From: Glaciecola siphonariae
GTDB lineage: Bacteria > Pseudomonadota > Gammaproteobacteria > Enterobacterales > Alteromonadaceae
Assembly: GCF_042652645.1 (NCBI RefSeq)
Contig: NZ_JBHSGU010000002.1
Location: 1,240,001 to 1,304,000, forward strand
Direction of reading: 5' to 3'
Length of the DNA stretch: 64,000 bases
A program made the translations under genes and the position numbers. Within the stretch, counting starts at the first letter, position 1, and each line of letters opens with the position of its first letter. Below, in pieces: positions 53,453-62,905 of the stretch. The notes beneath the pieces were generated by a model. It was not told where the DNA came from. It saw only the letters and a list, made by a program, of their open reading frames with translations, and did no database searches.

Positions 53453-53483
53453 GCAAAAAAAAACCGCCCAACATGTGGACGGT
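53453..53483 (-). terminator. Terminator of flrBC
   Basis: On the minus strand ACCGTCC pairs with GGGCGGT (one G-U) around a 7-base loop, followed by a run of nine or more T. About 45 bases after the flrC stop; separates flrBC from the fliE operon. Confidence 0.88.
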
Positions 53484-53527
53484 AATAGGGAGTGATATCC
53501 GTATCATTCTGCTTACAAAATCGGTCG

Positions 53528-54889
53528 CTAATTAGGCACTTCAATGCCCGACTCACGCATTTTCGCGAGCTTATAGCGCAGGGTTCGTGGACTAATACCA
53601 AGCTTCTCGGCAACGTCTTTACGCTTGCCGTTATATGCTTGTAGTGCATCTAAAATAATTTGATGCTCTTGGTATTTCAGCTCTGACCCTAGTAACTTGT
53701 TATCGGAATCTTCCGCTTCAACTTGAGCAAAATATTGCGGGTGAGTTACCTCACTCATGCCGCTTGTTACTTCAATCAATAAATCTGACGCGTCGATTTC
53801 TGCGTTTTCAGCAAGAATCAGGGCTCTTTGAATAACATTTTCAAGCTCGCGCACATTGCCAGGCCAAGTGTGATTTAAAAGCTTGTGCTGGGCACTGGCA
53901 CTTAAGCTGGCAATAGGCAGTTTTTGTGCTTGGCTGTGTCTTGCAATCAGATGATTGGCCAGTGGAACGATATCGCCTTTGCGCTGGGCTAGCGGCAACC
54001 ATGTAATCGGAAATACGTTAAGTCGATAATATAAATCTTCTCTAAACTTACCTTGGGCAACCGCCTCTTTTAAATCACGGTTACTGGTTGCAATGACGCG
54101 AACGTTTAAAGATATTGTTTTGCGTGCGCCTAAGCGCTCAACCTCACGCTCTTGCAATACTCTTAAAAGCTTAGACTGCAAGGCCATATCCATTTCGGTG
54201 ATTTCATCAAGCAGTATGGTGCCCTCTTGAGCCTGCTCAAATTTACCTGGACAGGCTTGGATGGCACCGGTAAACGCGCCTTTTTCGTAACCGAACAATG
54301 TAGCCTCTAACATATTCTCTGGAATGGCAGCGCAGTTGATAGCTACAAAGGGGCATTCGCTACGTGAGGATTGGTCATGAATATAACGAGAGATAACCTC
54401 TTTACCCGAACCACTTGGCCCTAATACCATTACCGTCGCGTCCGACTTTGCGACCTTGCGCGCGAGGCTCAGCATATTAATGCTTGTTTCATCTGCCACA
54501 ATCGGTTGAGTTGACTCTACTTTTTGCGCAGGGGCATAGCGGCCCACTAAATTAAGTAAAACTTGAGGCGCAAAGGGCTTAGATAGATAATCGGTTGCGC
54601 CATCGCGCATGGCTTGAATTGCGTCGTTTATGTTGGCGTAAGCGGTCATCAAAATCATCGGCAGTTTTGGATATTTGGCCTTTACACTTTTAAGCAAAGA
54701 TAAGCCGTCCATGCCCTGCATTTGAATATCGCTAACAATCAAGTCAAATTCGGCCTTTGAGAGCTTCACCATAGCCGATTCAGCGCTTTCAACAGGCGTA
54801 ACCTGATAACCACCTAACAGAAGAGTATCGACTAATGCCTCTCTAAGGCCGTGATCATCTTCTACAATGAGTACTTTTGTTTTGGTCAT
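53528..54889 (-). CDS. flrC: Sigma-54 response regulator FlrC (FleR)
   Basis: 453 residues: receiver domain with D54 (VSDIQMQG), AAA+ domain with Walker A GPSGSGKE (157-164) and the sigma-54 contact GAFTGA (204-209), Fis-type HTH at the end (HQIILDALQAYNGKRKDVAEKLGISPRTLRYKL). Activates middle flagellar genes. Overlaps flrB by 4 bases. Confidence 0.96.
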   Translation of the reverse strand: MTKTKVLIVEDDHGLREALVDTLLLGGYQVTPVESAESAMVKLSKAEFDLIVSDIQMQGMDGLSLLKSVKAKYPKLPMILMTAYANINDAIQAMRDGATDYLSKPFAPQVLLNLVGRYAPAQKVESTQPIVADETSINMLSLARKVAKSDATVMVLGPSGSGKEVISRYIHDQSSRSECPFVAINCAAIPENMLEATLFGYEKGAFTGAIQACPGKFEQAQEGTILLDEITEMDMALQSKLLRVLQEREVERLGARKTISLNVRVIATSNRDLKEAVAQGKFREDLYYRLNVFPITWLPLAQRKGDIVPLANHLIARHSQAQKLPIASLSASAQHKLLNHTWPGNVRELENVIQRALILAENAEIDASDLLIEVTSGMSEVTHPQYFAQVEAEDSDNKLLGSELKYQEHQIILDALQAYNGKRKDVAEKLGISPRTLRYKLAKMRESGIEVPN

Positions 54890-56208
54890 GCGCTGACTCC
54901 TTGATTAAATGCTTCGTTAGCAGGGACGGATGCCTCGACCATATTAAGATTGGCTGCTGGCATGTTCATCAATGGCGTAACCGGCACTGATATTGAAAAT
55001 GCAGCGCCTAGAATGTCGTGTTGGCTGTCATTGTTTTCGCTGTGAACGTTTTCACAGTGCACAAAACCCTTGTGTGATTTGGCCACTGTATTAACAACGG
55101 CTAGGCCTAGGCCCGTGCCTTGTGATTTAGTGGTATAAAAAGGCTCGAATATGCGCCCAATAGCGCTAGGTTCAATACCAGGTCCGCTATCACTTACGCA
55201 AAATTTCACATACTGTTTGTCTTCTACGGTTTGCCGGCTAACGTGCAGAGTGACTTTATGCTGCTTTTTGGGAGCCAGTGTTACAGCCTGCAAGGCATTG
55301 CTCAGCAGGTTGCTAACAGCGCCTGACAATGCAGTAATATTGCATAACAAGGGCGCATCCTTATCGGTGTTGACCACCTCTAAATTGACCTTCGCTTGCG
55401 CAAACTGCGCCTCCAAGCTTTGAATACTCGCCTGAGTCACATCACCTGCTCGCATCGATTTTACAATTTGATTGTCGCCGCTTTTTGCAAACATGAGCAT
55501 GTCATTGACCTGTGACTCCAAGTCTTTCAAGCGCATGATAAGTTTTTCGCTGAAACGTGCGGTCGTGCTTTGAGCTGGCTGTACACTTTTGATATTTTCC
55601 GCATACAGCATGGCAGATGATAGCGGCGTCCTTACCTGATGCGCTAACGAGGCGACCATTTTACCCAATGAAGACAAGCGCTGCATGTGCCCGAGGCGAT
55701 GCTGTAGCTCTCGCGTTTCGGTGAGGTCGGTAATGACTATCAACTGACCCTTTTCTTCGGTTAAGGGAGAGATGTCAATTTTTACGCGCTTGCCGTTACG
55801 CATCGATACTTCGTGACCGTCATCGGCCTGCGGTCTAAATGCACGGGCTATGACGTCTCGCCATAACTCACCCTCGAGCGGTTCTTCTAACAAAATACTT
55901 GCTTGCTTATTAGCTAAGCTAACGACTCCGCGATGGTCAATAACTACCACGCCAGCAGGCATCACCGACAACAGGTGAGAAAATCTATTTGGATTTAATT
56001 GTTGCTGCGCGCAATCGCTTGCAAGGCCAGCATTATCATTTTCCTCATCGATGCGTGCTTCAGCAGCCGCTTCTTTTCCAGCGCTGACTTGATTGGCAGA
56101 TAAGGCGGTGCGTTTAGCGTAGACGTCGCGAATAGAAGATACCATGCGGTATTTTACTGTGGGACGTGTTTGGCCTTCGGCCTTGGAACTAAATGATAAT
56201 GTGGACAT
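54886..56208 (-). CDS. flrB: Flagellar sensor histidine kinase FlrB (FleS)
   Basis: 440 residues, no membrane helix, so cytoplasmic. PAS domain (FSHLLSVMPAGVVVIDHRGVVSLAN, about 80-175), HisKA with phospho-acceptor His in SLAHQVRTPLSSAM, and HATPase with NLLSNALQAV, DSGPGIEP and GTGLGLAVV. Partner of FlrC. A sigma-54 site precedes it, consistent with activation by FlrA. Confidence 0.95.
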   Translation of the reverse strand: MSTLSFSSKAEGQTRPTVKYRMVSSIRDVYAKRTALSANQVSAGKEAAAEARIDEENDNAGLASDCAQQQLNPNRFSHLLSVMPAGVVVIDHRGVVSLANKQASILLEEPLEGELWRDVIARAFRPQADDGHEVSMRNGKRVKIDISPLTEEKGQLIVITDLTETRELQHRLGHMQRLSSLGKMVASLAHQVRTPLSSAMLYAENIKSVQPAQSTTARFSEKLIMRLKDLESQVNDMLMFAKSGDNQIVKSMRAGDVTQASIQSLEAQFAQAKVNLEVVNTDKDAPLLCNITALSGAVSNLLSNALQAVTLAPKKQHKVTLHVSRQTVEDKQYVKFCVSDSGPGIEPSAIGRIFEPFYTTKSQGTGLGLAVVNTVAKSHKGFVHCENVHSENNDSQHDILGAAFSISVPVTPLMNMPAANLNMVEASVPANEAFNQGVSA

Positions 56209-56245
56209 ATACTGCGATACTCATATGACTGTTTTTCATGAGTAA

Positions 56246-56261
56246 TGCATCGAATATGCCA
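56246..56261 (-). promoter_or_regulatory. Sigma-54 promoter of flrBC
   Basis: Minus-strand TGGCATATTCGATGCA with GG-N10-GC. 38 bases upstream of the flrB ATG, in the gap after flrA. Confidence 0.78.
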
Positions 56262-56308
56262 GTTTTTATGTTAATAAAATCAGGAGCTTAGGGAGAATGG
56301 AAATTTTG

Positions 56309-56347
56309 ACGCCGTCAACTTATTGTCAAAATGACGGCGTTTTTTTT
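56309..56347. terminator. Hairpin between flrA and flrB
   Basis: ACGCCGTCA (56309-56317) and TGACGGCGT (56332-56340) form a 9-bp stem with a 14-base loop. The long T run is on the plus-strand side, overlapping the flrA stop region; on the minus strand, which needs it, the tail is CAAAATTT. Likely still ends flrA transcription, but weaker. Confidence 0.6.
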
Positions 56348-57821
56348 AGATTGAAGTAGTGTCGTCTACTTCTTTATGACGCGCAATTTCGTACTTACGC
56401 ATTTTTTCGACTAAGGTGGTTCGGCGCATACCAAGCTGGTCTGCCGCTCTTGCCACTACCCAGTCTTGCTTATCGAGCGCTTGACGAATTAAGCTGATTT
56501 CTAAATCCGACAGATATTCTTTTAAGTTGACCCCATCGTTTGGCAAGGTAGTGTCGGCAGCAACTGGTAAATGCGTTTCGGTGCTAACTGGGTTTGCCTC
56601 GGCATACTTGAACATCGCGTTTATCGCATCGCGCTCGGCGTTCTCATCTTGCTTGACCGCGGCCAGCGGTTGCTGCTGGCCATCTTCGTCGTATTGATAT
56701 TTGTGCGGCAAATGCTCAATGTCGATGACCTGCTTAGGGTGCAATATTGAAAGTCGCTCAACGAGGTTTGAAAGCTCTCTTACGTTGCCCGGCCACGAGT
56801 GCGCCATTAACGAGCGCATTGCCTCTTGGGTAAAGCGCACAGAATTTTGCTTGCTGCCTTCTAAGCGAGACGCTAGCTCTTGCAACAACAAGGGAATGTC
56901 TTGCGCACGCTCGCGCAATCCGGGCGACTCTATAGGAAATACATTTAATCGATAGAACAAATCCTCTCGGAAACTGCCGTCGGCAATCATACCTTCAAGG
57001 TTTCGGTGGGTCGCTGCAATTATACGCACATCGCACTGCAGTGTTTTAGTGCCGCCTACTCGCTCGAAAATACGCTCTTGCAACACTCGCAACAGCTTTA
57101 CCTGCATTTGTAGCGGCATATCGCCAATTTCATCTAAAAAGAGCGTTCCGCCTTCTGCCATTTCAAAGCGACCTTTACGCGCGCTTACCGCGCCGGTAAA
57201 TGCACCTTTCTCATGACCAAATAATTCGCTTTCAAGCAAGTCACCAGGAATTGCGCCACAGTTAACCGGCACAAACGGGCCTTTTTGACGCTTAGACATA
57301 TAGTGAACGTTACGCGCAATCACCTCTTTACCCGTGCCTGACTCACCGAGAATAAGTACATTCGCCTCAACCGGCGCAACCTGTTCAATAAGTTCGCGCA
57401 CCTCAGTGATACCGGCGCTGTTACCCACTAGGCTTCTAAATAGCTTGGTTTTGCCTGATACCAGCGCGTCAAGCGGGCGGTTTGCCGTGTAGTAATCGCT
57501 ACTTTTTTGCAAAAGTTCGTTTAGATTTGGATAAGTGATTGGCTCAAACAGTGAACCCATCAAATTTTTAAAGCTACGCTCACCGCTGAGTTGAAAACCC
57601 ACATTGATAAACGGCGTTTCTGGGAATTTTTCAATAATGTCTTCTGCGAGCTCTGGCGTTTCGCCATCAATAAGCACAGCAGACCAGTTATCACCTTTGC
57701 CGAATGCTTCAATCGCATTAGCATAAGTACAAAAACGGCAATTTTCGCCTAAAAAAGTCAGGATGGTGTTGAGATAATCTATGCGAGTTTGATTGTCGCT
57801 TATAATTAAAATATCACTCAT
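56346..57821 (-). CDS. flrA: Flagellar master activator FlrA (FleQ)
   Basis: 491 residues: N-terminal FleQ receiver-like domain without phospho-Asp, AAA+ domain with GESGTGKE (159-166) and GAFTGA (206-211), Fis-type HTH at the C-terminus (LISLIRQALDKQDWVVARAADQLG-like segment). Top of the flagellar cascade; FleQ homologues respond to c-di-GMP and FlhG. Transcribed alone ahead of flrBC. Confidence 0.96.
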   Translation of the reverse strand: MSDILIISDNQTRIDYLNTILTFLGENCRFCTYANAIEAFGKGDNWSAVLIDGETPELAEDIIEKFPETPFINVGFQLSGERSFKNLMGSLFEPITYPNLNELLQKSSDYYTANRPLDALVSGKTKLFRSLVGNSAGITEVRELIEQVAPVEANVLILGESGTGKEVIARNVHYMSKRQKGPFVPVNCGAIPGDLLESELFGHEKGAFTGAVSARKGRFEMAEGGTLFLDEIGDMPLQMQVKLLRVLQERIFERVGGTKTLQCDVRIIAATHRNLEGMIADGSFREDLFYRLNVFPIESPGLRERAQDIPLLLQELASRLEGSKQNSVRFTQEAMRSLMAHSWPGNVRELSNLVERLSILHPKQVIDIEHLPHKYQYDEDGQQQPLAAVKQDENAERDAINAMFKYAEANPVSTETHLPVAADTTLPNDGVNLKEYLSDLEISLIRQALDKQDWVVARAADQLGMRRTTLVEKMRKYEIARHKEVDDTTSI

Positions 57822-58021
57822 AGCCGCTGAATTTTTCCATTATTGTGTTGTTTGAGCGCTAGATATTACCGAAAACATGGCTTTAATGACACAAATAAAT
57901 ACATTTGATTAAGGCTTTGTAAGTTTACGCTTTGCTGCTAACCGATATTTCGTTGACGTGCAAAGGACCAGTTTTTAAGCCGCTGTGAATTCATACACGG
58001 GCGCTTAGCAAATAACACGCC
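57822..58021. other. Intergenic region upstream of flrA
   Basis: 200 bases between flrA and the pirin gene. Must hold the flrA promoter; nothing definite could be picked. fliS, fliD, flaG and flagellin genes, often just upstream of flrA, are not here. Confidence 0.4.
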
Positions 58022-58873
58022 CTAATACTCAATAAACTCTTTATTGTCATCGGGCACATCAGGAAACCTGCCGGCTCGCCAGTCCGCTATTGCTTGGTCA
58101 ATTCTCTCCCTGCTGTAGGCGACAAAATTCCAAGTGATATGCGGCGCTACCTCGAAGGCTTCACCACCTAACAACACAACTCTTCCGGCTTCAACAAATT
58201 TAAACCCGGTGTCGTTGCTATCAAATAGTACAAAATCACCTTTTTTATAACACTTGCCTGACACCTCAACTTCACCGGATATAACATAAAGGGCGGTTTC
58301 TTGATCGGCATGGGGAAGCTCAATAAAGCTTTGGGCACACGCAGCAACGTCTAAATAAAACATAGGAGAGTAGGTTTTTATTGGCGCACTCATGCCATAG
58401 GCTTCTCCCACAATCAGACGCATCATCACGCCTTCTTTTGTTAGAGTAGGAAGCTGTTGTTTTTTAACATGCTGAAAGCTCGGTTCAAGCTCGCACATTT
58501 TTTCAGGGAGTGCGACCCAGCACTGAAGGCCATCAATCGCGTGAGGGTTAGCGCGCACCTCAAAGGTTTCTCTCTCCGAATGCACAATACCTTTACCGGC
58601 CGTCATCCAATTTACATCGCCTGGAAATATCTCAAGATGATTTCCTAGAGAATCGCGGTGTAATATGCTGCCTTCGAATAGATAAGTGAGTGTAGAAAGC
58701 CCAATATGTGGATGCGGTCTAACGTTAATACCTTGGCCCGCAGAAAATGATGTTGGTCCCATGTGGTCGAAAAAGATAAACGGACCAATCATCTTTTTTT
58801 GCATGTGCGGAAGCACTCGCTTGACGGTAAGTCCGCCTAAATCATGCTCTTTTGCAATCAGTAATGTTGCCAT
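58022..58873 (-). CDS. Pirin family protein
   Basis: 283 residues, bicupin. Metal ligands of the first cupin: HPHIGLST (about 53-60), with H in GKGIVHSER and E after it; pirin signature NVRPHPHIGL. C-terminal pirin domain from about 175 (PMFYLDVAACAQSFIELP, GDFVLFDS). Some pirins have quercetinase activity; role here unknown. Placed between flrA and pseI, 55 bases after the pseI stop. Confidence 0.94.
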   Translation of the reverse strand: MATLLIAKEHDLGGLTVKRVLPHMQKKMIGPFIFFDHMGPTSFSAGQGINVRPHPHIGLSTLTYLFEGSILHRDSLGNHLEIFPGDVNWMTAGKGIVHSERETFEVRANPHAIDGLQCWVALPEKMCELEPSFQHVKKQQLPTLTKEGVMMRLIVGEAYGMSAPIKTYSPMFYLDVAACAQSFIELPHADQETALYVISGEVEVSGKCYKKGDFVLFDSNDTGFKFVEAGRVVLLGGEAFEVAPHITWNFVAYSRERIDQAIADWRAGRFPDVPDDNKEFIEY

Positions 58874-58928
58874 AATACCGTCCCTTTGTTTGAGTCGCTA
58901 TTACGATACTGCATCTGTCAATAAGACG

Positions 58929-59969
58929 CTATGAAAAACAGTCCCAGGTCACAGGGTCGCCCCGCTCCACCGCTTTTGTTAGCGATTGCCCCATAATCTT
59001 GTCGAGGTGTTTAGGGGCTAAGCCAAAACCTGGGCGAATCCTTCTTACTGCATCTTGAGTAATTGGCGCACCCTCGGGTAAGTCTTTAACAAAATAAAGT
59101 GAGCGCCTAAATTTACTGTTGTCGCTCTCAGCCTTGGTTCTTTCAAAATCACCGTCGCCTAATGCAAGTGATGCTTGTTGGCAGTCTTGTACCAGAGAAC
59201 TTAGCTGCGATGGTAACAAAGAGAAGCTAGCGTCTGGGCCGCAGTCTTTATCATCCAGTTTGAAGTGTTTTTCAACTGCCACTGCGCCAAGCCCGATAGA
59301 CATTATTGCCGCCAGATTGCTGATGGTATGGTCCGAAAGGCCAAGCTCAACGTCGAATTCTTTGGCAATCGCGGTAATATTTAACAAATTTGATTCTTCG
59401 GTGGGCGCGGGATAACTACTGATGCAATGAAATAACAATATTTCATCATTGCCCTGCTGCTTGCATGCCTGAACGGCCTCAGCAATTTCTGCCAAGCTCG
59501 CCATGCCGGTCGACATGAACATCGGTCGCTTTTGCTTGGCAGTATATTCAATTAGCGGAATATCGGTCAGCTCAAATGACGCGATTTTATAGGCTGGCGC
59601 GTCTAAACTGGCTAATAAATCAACGGCAGTCTCATCAAAAGGACTAGAAAAAAGCGTAATACCAATTTGCGCGGCATAAGTAAACAGTTCTTGGTGCCAT
59701 TCGTAGGGTGTGTATGCCTGCTTATACAAGCTGTACAAACTACTTCCCTTCCACAAGCCGCTTTTTATTTGAAAGTCTGGTTTATCGCAATCAATTGTCA
59801 TCGTATCAGGCGTATAGGATTGGATTTTAACGGCGCTTGCGCCAGCGGCTTTTGCCGCCTGTATAGACGCTTTTGCTCGTTCAATAGAACCGCCATGATT
59901 GGCCGACAGCTCTGCAATAATGTAAGGAGGTAGCCGCTTGCCGATGGCTTGTCCGTTTACTGTAAACAT
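58929..59969 (-). CDS. pseI: Pseudaminic acid synthase
   Basis: 346 residues, NeuB-type barrel plus C-terminal SAF domain (SLYFVKDLPEGAPITQDAVRRIRPGFGL). Condenses the altrose-derived 6-deoxy sugar with PEP. ELSANHGGS, KIQSYTPDTMTID, SSPFDETAVDLL and GLSDHT are the PseI forms of the motifs. GGAG lies 5 bases before ATG 59969. Last of the pse run; 88 bases after pseF. Confidence 0.93.
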   Translation of the reverse strand: MFTVNGQAIGKRLPPYIIAELSANHGGSIERAKASIQAAKAAGASAVKIQSYTPDTMTIDCDKPDFQIKSGLWKGSSLYSLYKQAYTPYEWHQELFTYAAQIGITLFSSPFDETAVDLLASLDAPAYKIASFELTDIPLIEYTAKQKRPMFMSTGMASLAEIAEAVQACKQQGNDEILLFHCISSYPAPTEESNLLNITAIAKEFDVELGLSDHTISNLAAIMSIGLGAVAVEKHFKLDDKDCGPDASFSLLPSQLSSLVQDCQQASLALGDGDFERTKAESDNSKFRRSLYFVKDLPEGAPITQDAVRRIRPGFGLAPKHLDKIMGQSLTKAVERGDPVTWDCFS

Positions 59970-60057
59970 GTAGGCTCCAAACTATTCATTGATACATGTG
60001 TAATTGATATATGTGTAACTGATATATTCGCTGCGAAGGCGCATTGGCTAACTACTT

Positions 60058-60750
60058 CTAAAGCTTCGAAAACATGAGCTCTGCGCGCTTCCAATCATCT
60101 GGAGTATCGATATCTTGGACAAGATAAGATGGCAAAATGACCGGACTAGCTTGCTTTGAAAACATCGCTTCACCTGACAAAAACCCTGCGAGTGTTCCCC
60201 AATAAAACTGACCAGCATCGTGATACCTAGCCGGTAAATCTTGTGACCGTGTACTGCTAAATTCTGGCGAAACAGGCGCTATTTCACCGTTTTCAATAGA
60301 TAAAGCTCTTTGTATAGGAAAGCGATATTCAGTCACCGAAAAGGCAAACATCTTACTAGGGTCAGACAGCAAGGCATCGTGTCCCTGCTTTAGATACTTT
60401 GCTTGTAAAAAGGGTGCGGTGGGGTAGATGCAGCAACAGTGTGAATATTCAGGGTTTTTATCTTGCATAAACTGCACGGCATGGGCGATTACCGCGCCCG
60501 TGGTCGCATGGTCGCCCGCTATATCCGCAGGTCTCAAAAACGGCACGCTAGCGCCGTACTGCAATGCGAGTTCACCGATTTGTTCACAATCGGTTGATAC
60601 AATCACTTCATCAAATAAGCCACAATTAAGCGCAGTTTCAATAGAATAGGCAATGATTGGCTTGCCGTGAAAGGGTTTAATATTCTTTTTGGGAATCCGC
60701 TTACTGCCGCCTCTAGCCGGTATGAGCGCAAAACTCTTGGTACCGCTCAC
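60058..60750 (-). CDS. pseF: Pseudaminic acid cytidylyltransferase
   Basis: 230 residues; makes CMP-pseudaminic acid. Nucleotide-binding ALIPARGGSKRIPKKNIKPF at the N-terminus, then DEVIVSTDCEQIGELALQYGA and PTAPFLQAKYL. The PseF-specific QFYWGTLAGFLSG is present near 185. Overlaps pseC by 4 bases. Confidence 0.93.
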   Translation of the reverse strand: MSGTKSFALIPARGGSKRIPKKNIKPFHGKPIIAYSIETALNCGLFDEVIVSTDCEQIGELALQYGASVPFLRPADIAGDHATTGAVIAHAVQFMQDKNPEYSHCCCIYPTAPFLQAKYLKQGHDALLSDPSKMFAFSVTEYRFPIQRALSIENGEIAPVSPEFSSTRSQDLPARYHDAGQFYWGTLAGFLSGEAMFSKQASPVILPSYLVQDIDTPDDWKRAELMFSKL

Positions 60751-61910
60751 CGCAGTACCTGCTGCAAAGCAAGAATAACCCTGTCTTGCTCGGCTGCACT
60801 TAGCCCAGCATATATCGGCAGCGTCAGGGCATTTTCATAAAATTTGACCGCAGCAGGGAAATCATCGCGTTCAAAACCAAGCGCCTGATAGTAAGGATGG
60901 CAATGGATGGGAATGTAATGCACATTAACGCCAATGCCTAAGTCGTGAAGCTGTTGATACACGTTTTTTCGTTGATGCTCGGTGAGCTCAACCATAAACA
61001 AATGCCAACTGCTACTTTGCAATACCTTGGCTTGCGGAAGTGCTAAAGGTAAATCAGCGAGGCGTTCAAAATACCGCTGTGCAATGACTCTTCTCTGCTC
61101 AATAAAGTCATCTAAGCGTGTTAACTGGCTCAGTCCAAGTGCCGCCTGCATATCACTTAAACGATAGTTATAGCCTAAAACTAACTGCTGATAGTACCAA
61201 GGGCCGTCAATCTCGCCCTGCATCAATGCTGGGTCTCGGGTAATGCCATGCTTAGCAAACAGCGCACAGGCGCGTGCGAGGTCTGCATTATTGGTCACAA
61301 TCGCCCCGCCCTCAGCGGTGGTAATCGACTTTACCGGATGAAAACTAAACACGGCCATGTCAGAAAACTCACAGCTTCCTATAGGCTTGTTATTGTATTG
61401 AGCCCCTAAGCTGTGGGCAGCATCTTCTATAATGGCGATATTGAGCGGGGAGCACAAAGCATGGATAGTTTGCAGATCGCAACTTTGTCCTGCAAAGTGC
61501 ACCAGCACCAATGCTTTAGGCAGTTTACCGGCCTGTTGCGCTGCCAAAAGTTTTTGTTCGAGCTTTATTGGGCACAGATTGCGCGACTGCGGGTCAATAT
61601 CAACAAAGTCTACATCCGCGCCGCAGTAAAGGGCACAATTGGCAGAGGCTGCAAAGGAATTTGGCGAGGTCCAAACAATATCTTTTGCCCCAATGCCTAA
61701 GGCCAAGCAAGCAACATGCAGCCCTGACGTACCACTGTTCACTGCCGTACAAAAGCTCGCACCGGTATAGGCACAAAGCGCTTGCTCGAATTCGGGGACC
61801 TTTGCTCCTTGCGTCAAAAAGTGATTTTGCAATACGTCAACAACCGCGTCGATGTCGTTTGCATCGATGTTGTGCTTGCCATAAGAAATCATTTTTTGTG
61901 AATCTGTCAT
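60747..61910 (-). CDS. pseC: UDP-4-amino-4,6-dideoxy-N-acetyl-altrosamine transaminase
   Basis: 387 residues, PLP-dependent DegT/DnrJ/EryC1 family. VNSGTSGLHVACLALGIG near 60, IEDAAHSLGAQYNNKPIG, and FSFHPVKSITTAEGGAIV with the PLP Lys near 190. The second step of pseudaminic acid synthesis. Overlaps both pseB and pseF by 4 bases, so translationally coupled. An alternative start is the second Met (codon 7). Confidence 0.94.
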   Translation of the reverse strand: MTDSQKMISYGKHNIDANDIDAVVDVLQNHFLTQGAKVPEFEQALCAYTGASFCTAVNSGTSGLHVACLALGIGAKDIVWTSPNSFAASANCALYCGADVDFVDIDPQSRNLCPIKLEQKLLAAQQAGKLPKALVLVHFAGQSCDLQTIHALCSPLNIAIIEDAAHSLGAQYNNKPIGSCEFSDMAVFSFHPVKSITTAEGGAIVTNNADLARACALFAKHGITRDPALMQGEIDGPWYYQQLVLGYNYRLSDMQAALGLSQLTRLDDFIEQRRVIAQRYFERLADLPLALPQAKVLQSSSWHLFMVELTEHQRKNVYQQLHDLGIGVNVHYIPIHCHPYYQALGFERDDFPAAVKFYENALTLPIYAGLSAAEQDRVILALQQVLR

Positions 61911-62905
61911 ACCGTTACTTTATCTAATTCAACAAGTTGTTCAACCGTTAAGAACTGAGGGTTAGTACCCGAGTGATATTCGAAGGCTTCTGTGACCTGC
62001 TTGCCTTTTTCATTCAGGGCATTGTGCGCGTAGTTAACATGCACCCCACTGAATTTAATTGCCGGCGTAATAACGTAGTGGTCGTCAAATTCAACACAAT
62101 GATGCGCGAGCTCTTCAGGCACCATAACTTCGTGTAACTTCTCGCCTGGACGAATACCAATAATCTCATGCTCACGATGCCCTTGCATCGCTTCAACTAA
62201 ATCTAAAATTCGGATAGACGGAATTTTCGGCACGTATATTTCGCCGCCCTGCATGCGCGAGAAGTTTTTAATGACAAAATCAACGCCGTCATCGAGCGTG
62301 ATCCAAAAGCGCGTCATCGCTTCGTGAGTCACCGGAAGCTTTGTTGCTCCCTGCTTTATTAGGTCTCTGTAAAACGGTACAACAGAACCGCGCGAACCCA
62401 CCACGTTACCATAGCGCACTACCGCAAAAATAGGGCCGTCGGCTCCGGCAATATTATTCGCGGCAACGAATAATTTGTCCGACACCAGTTTGGTCGCGCC
62501 ATACAGGTTTACAGGATTGGCCGCCTTGTCTGTCGACAGCGCTATGACTCGTTTAACACCGTTGCTTATTGCTGCATCTATGACGTTTTGCGCACCATTA
62601 ATATTCGTTTTAATACATTCATTAGGGTTGTATTCTGCCGCCGGTACTTGTTTAAGTGCGGCTGCATGCACCACTAAATCTACGTTTTTCATTGCCGTTA
62701 CTAAGCGGTCTTTATCTCTTACATCGCCGATAAAATAACGCATCATCGGCTGATTAAAGCTTTGCTGCATTTCAAACTGCTTGAGTTCGTCTCGAGAATA
62801 TACAATCAGTCGCTTGGGCGAATAATTATCAAGAATATGCTGAATAAATCGTTTGCCAAATGACCCTGTGCCGCCGGTGATCAAAATACTTTTGTTATCA
62901 AACAC
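61907..62905 (-). CDS. pseB: UDP-N-acetylglucosamine 4,6-dehydratase (inverting)
   Basis: 332 residues, SDR fold: ILITGGTGSFGKRF at residue 6-19, GDVRDKDRL, VVHAAALKQVPAAEYNP and the family's altered catalytic motif STDKAANPVNLYGATK. First step of pseudaminic acid synthesis. GTG start at 62905 after AGGAG, 10 bases away; overlaps the upstream gene by 8 bases. Confidence 0.95.
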   Translation of the reverse strand: MFDNKSILITGGTGSFGKRFIQHILDNYSPKRLIVYSRDELKQFEMQQSFNQPMMRYFIGDVRDKDRLVTAMKNVDLVVHAAALKQVPAAEYNPNECIKTNINGAQNVIDAAISNGVKRVIALSTDKAANPVNLYGATKLVSDKLFVAANNIAGADGPIFAVVRYGNVVGSRGSVVPFYRDLIKQGATKLPVTHEAMTRFWITLDDGVDFVIKNFSRMQGGEIYVPKIPSIRILDLVEAMQGHREHEIIGIRPGEKLHEVMVPEELAHHCVEFDDHYVITPAIKFSGVHVNYAHNALNEKGKQVTEAFEYHSGTNPQFLTVEQLVELDKVTV

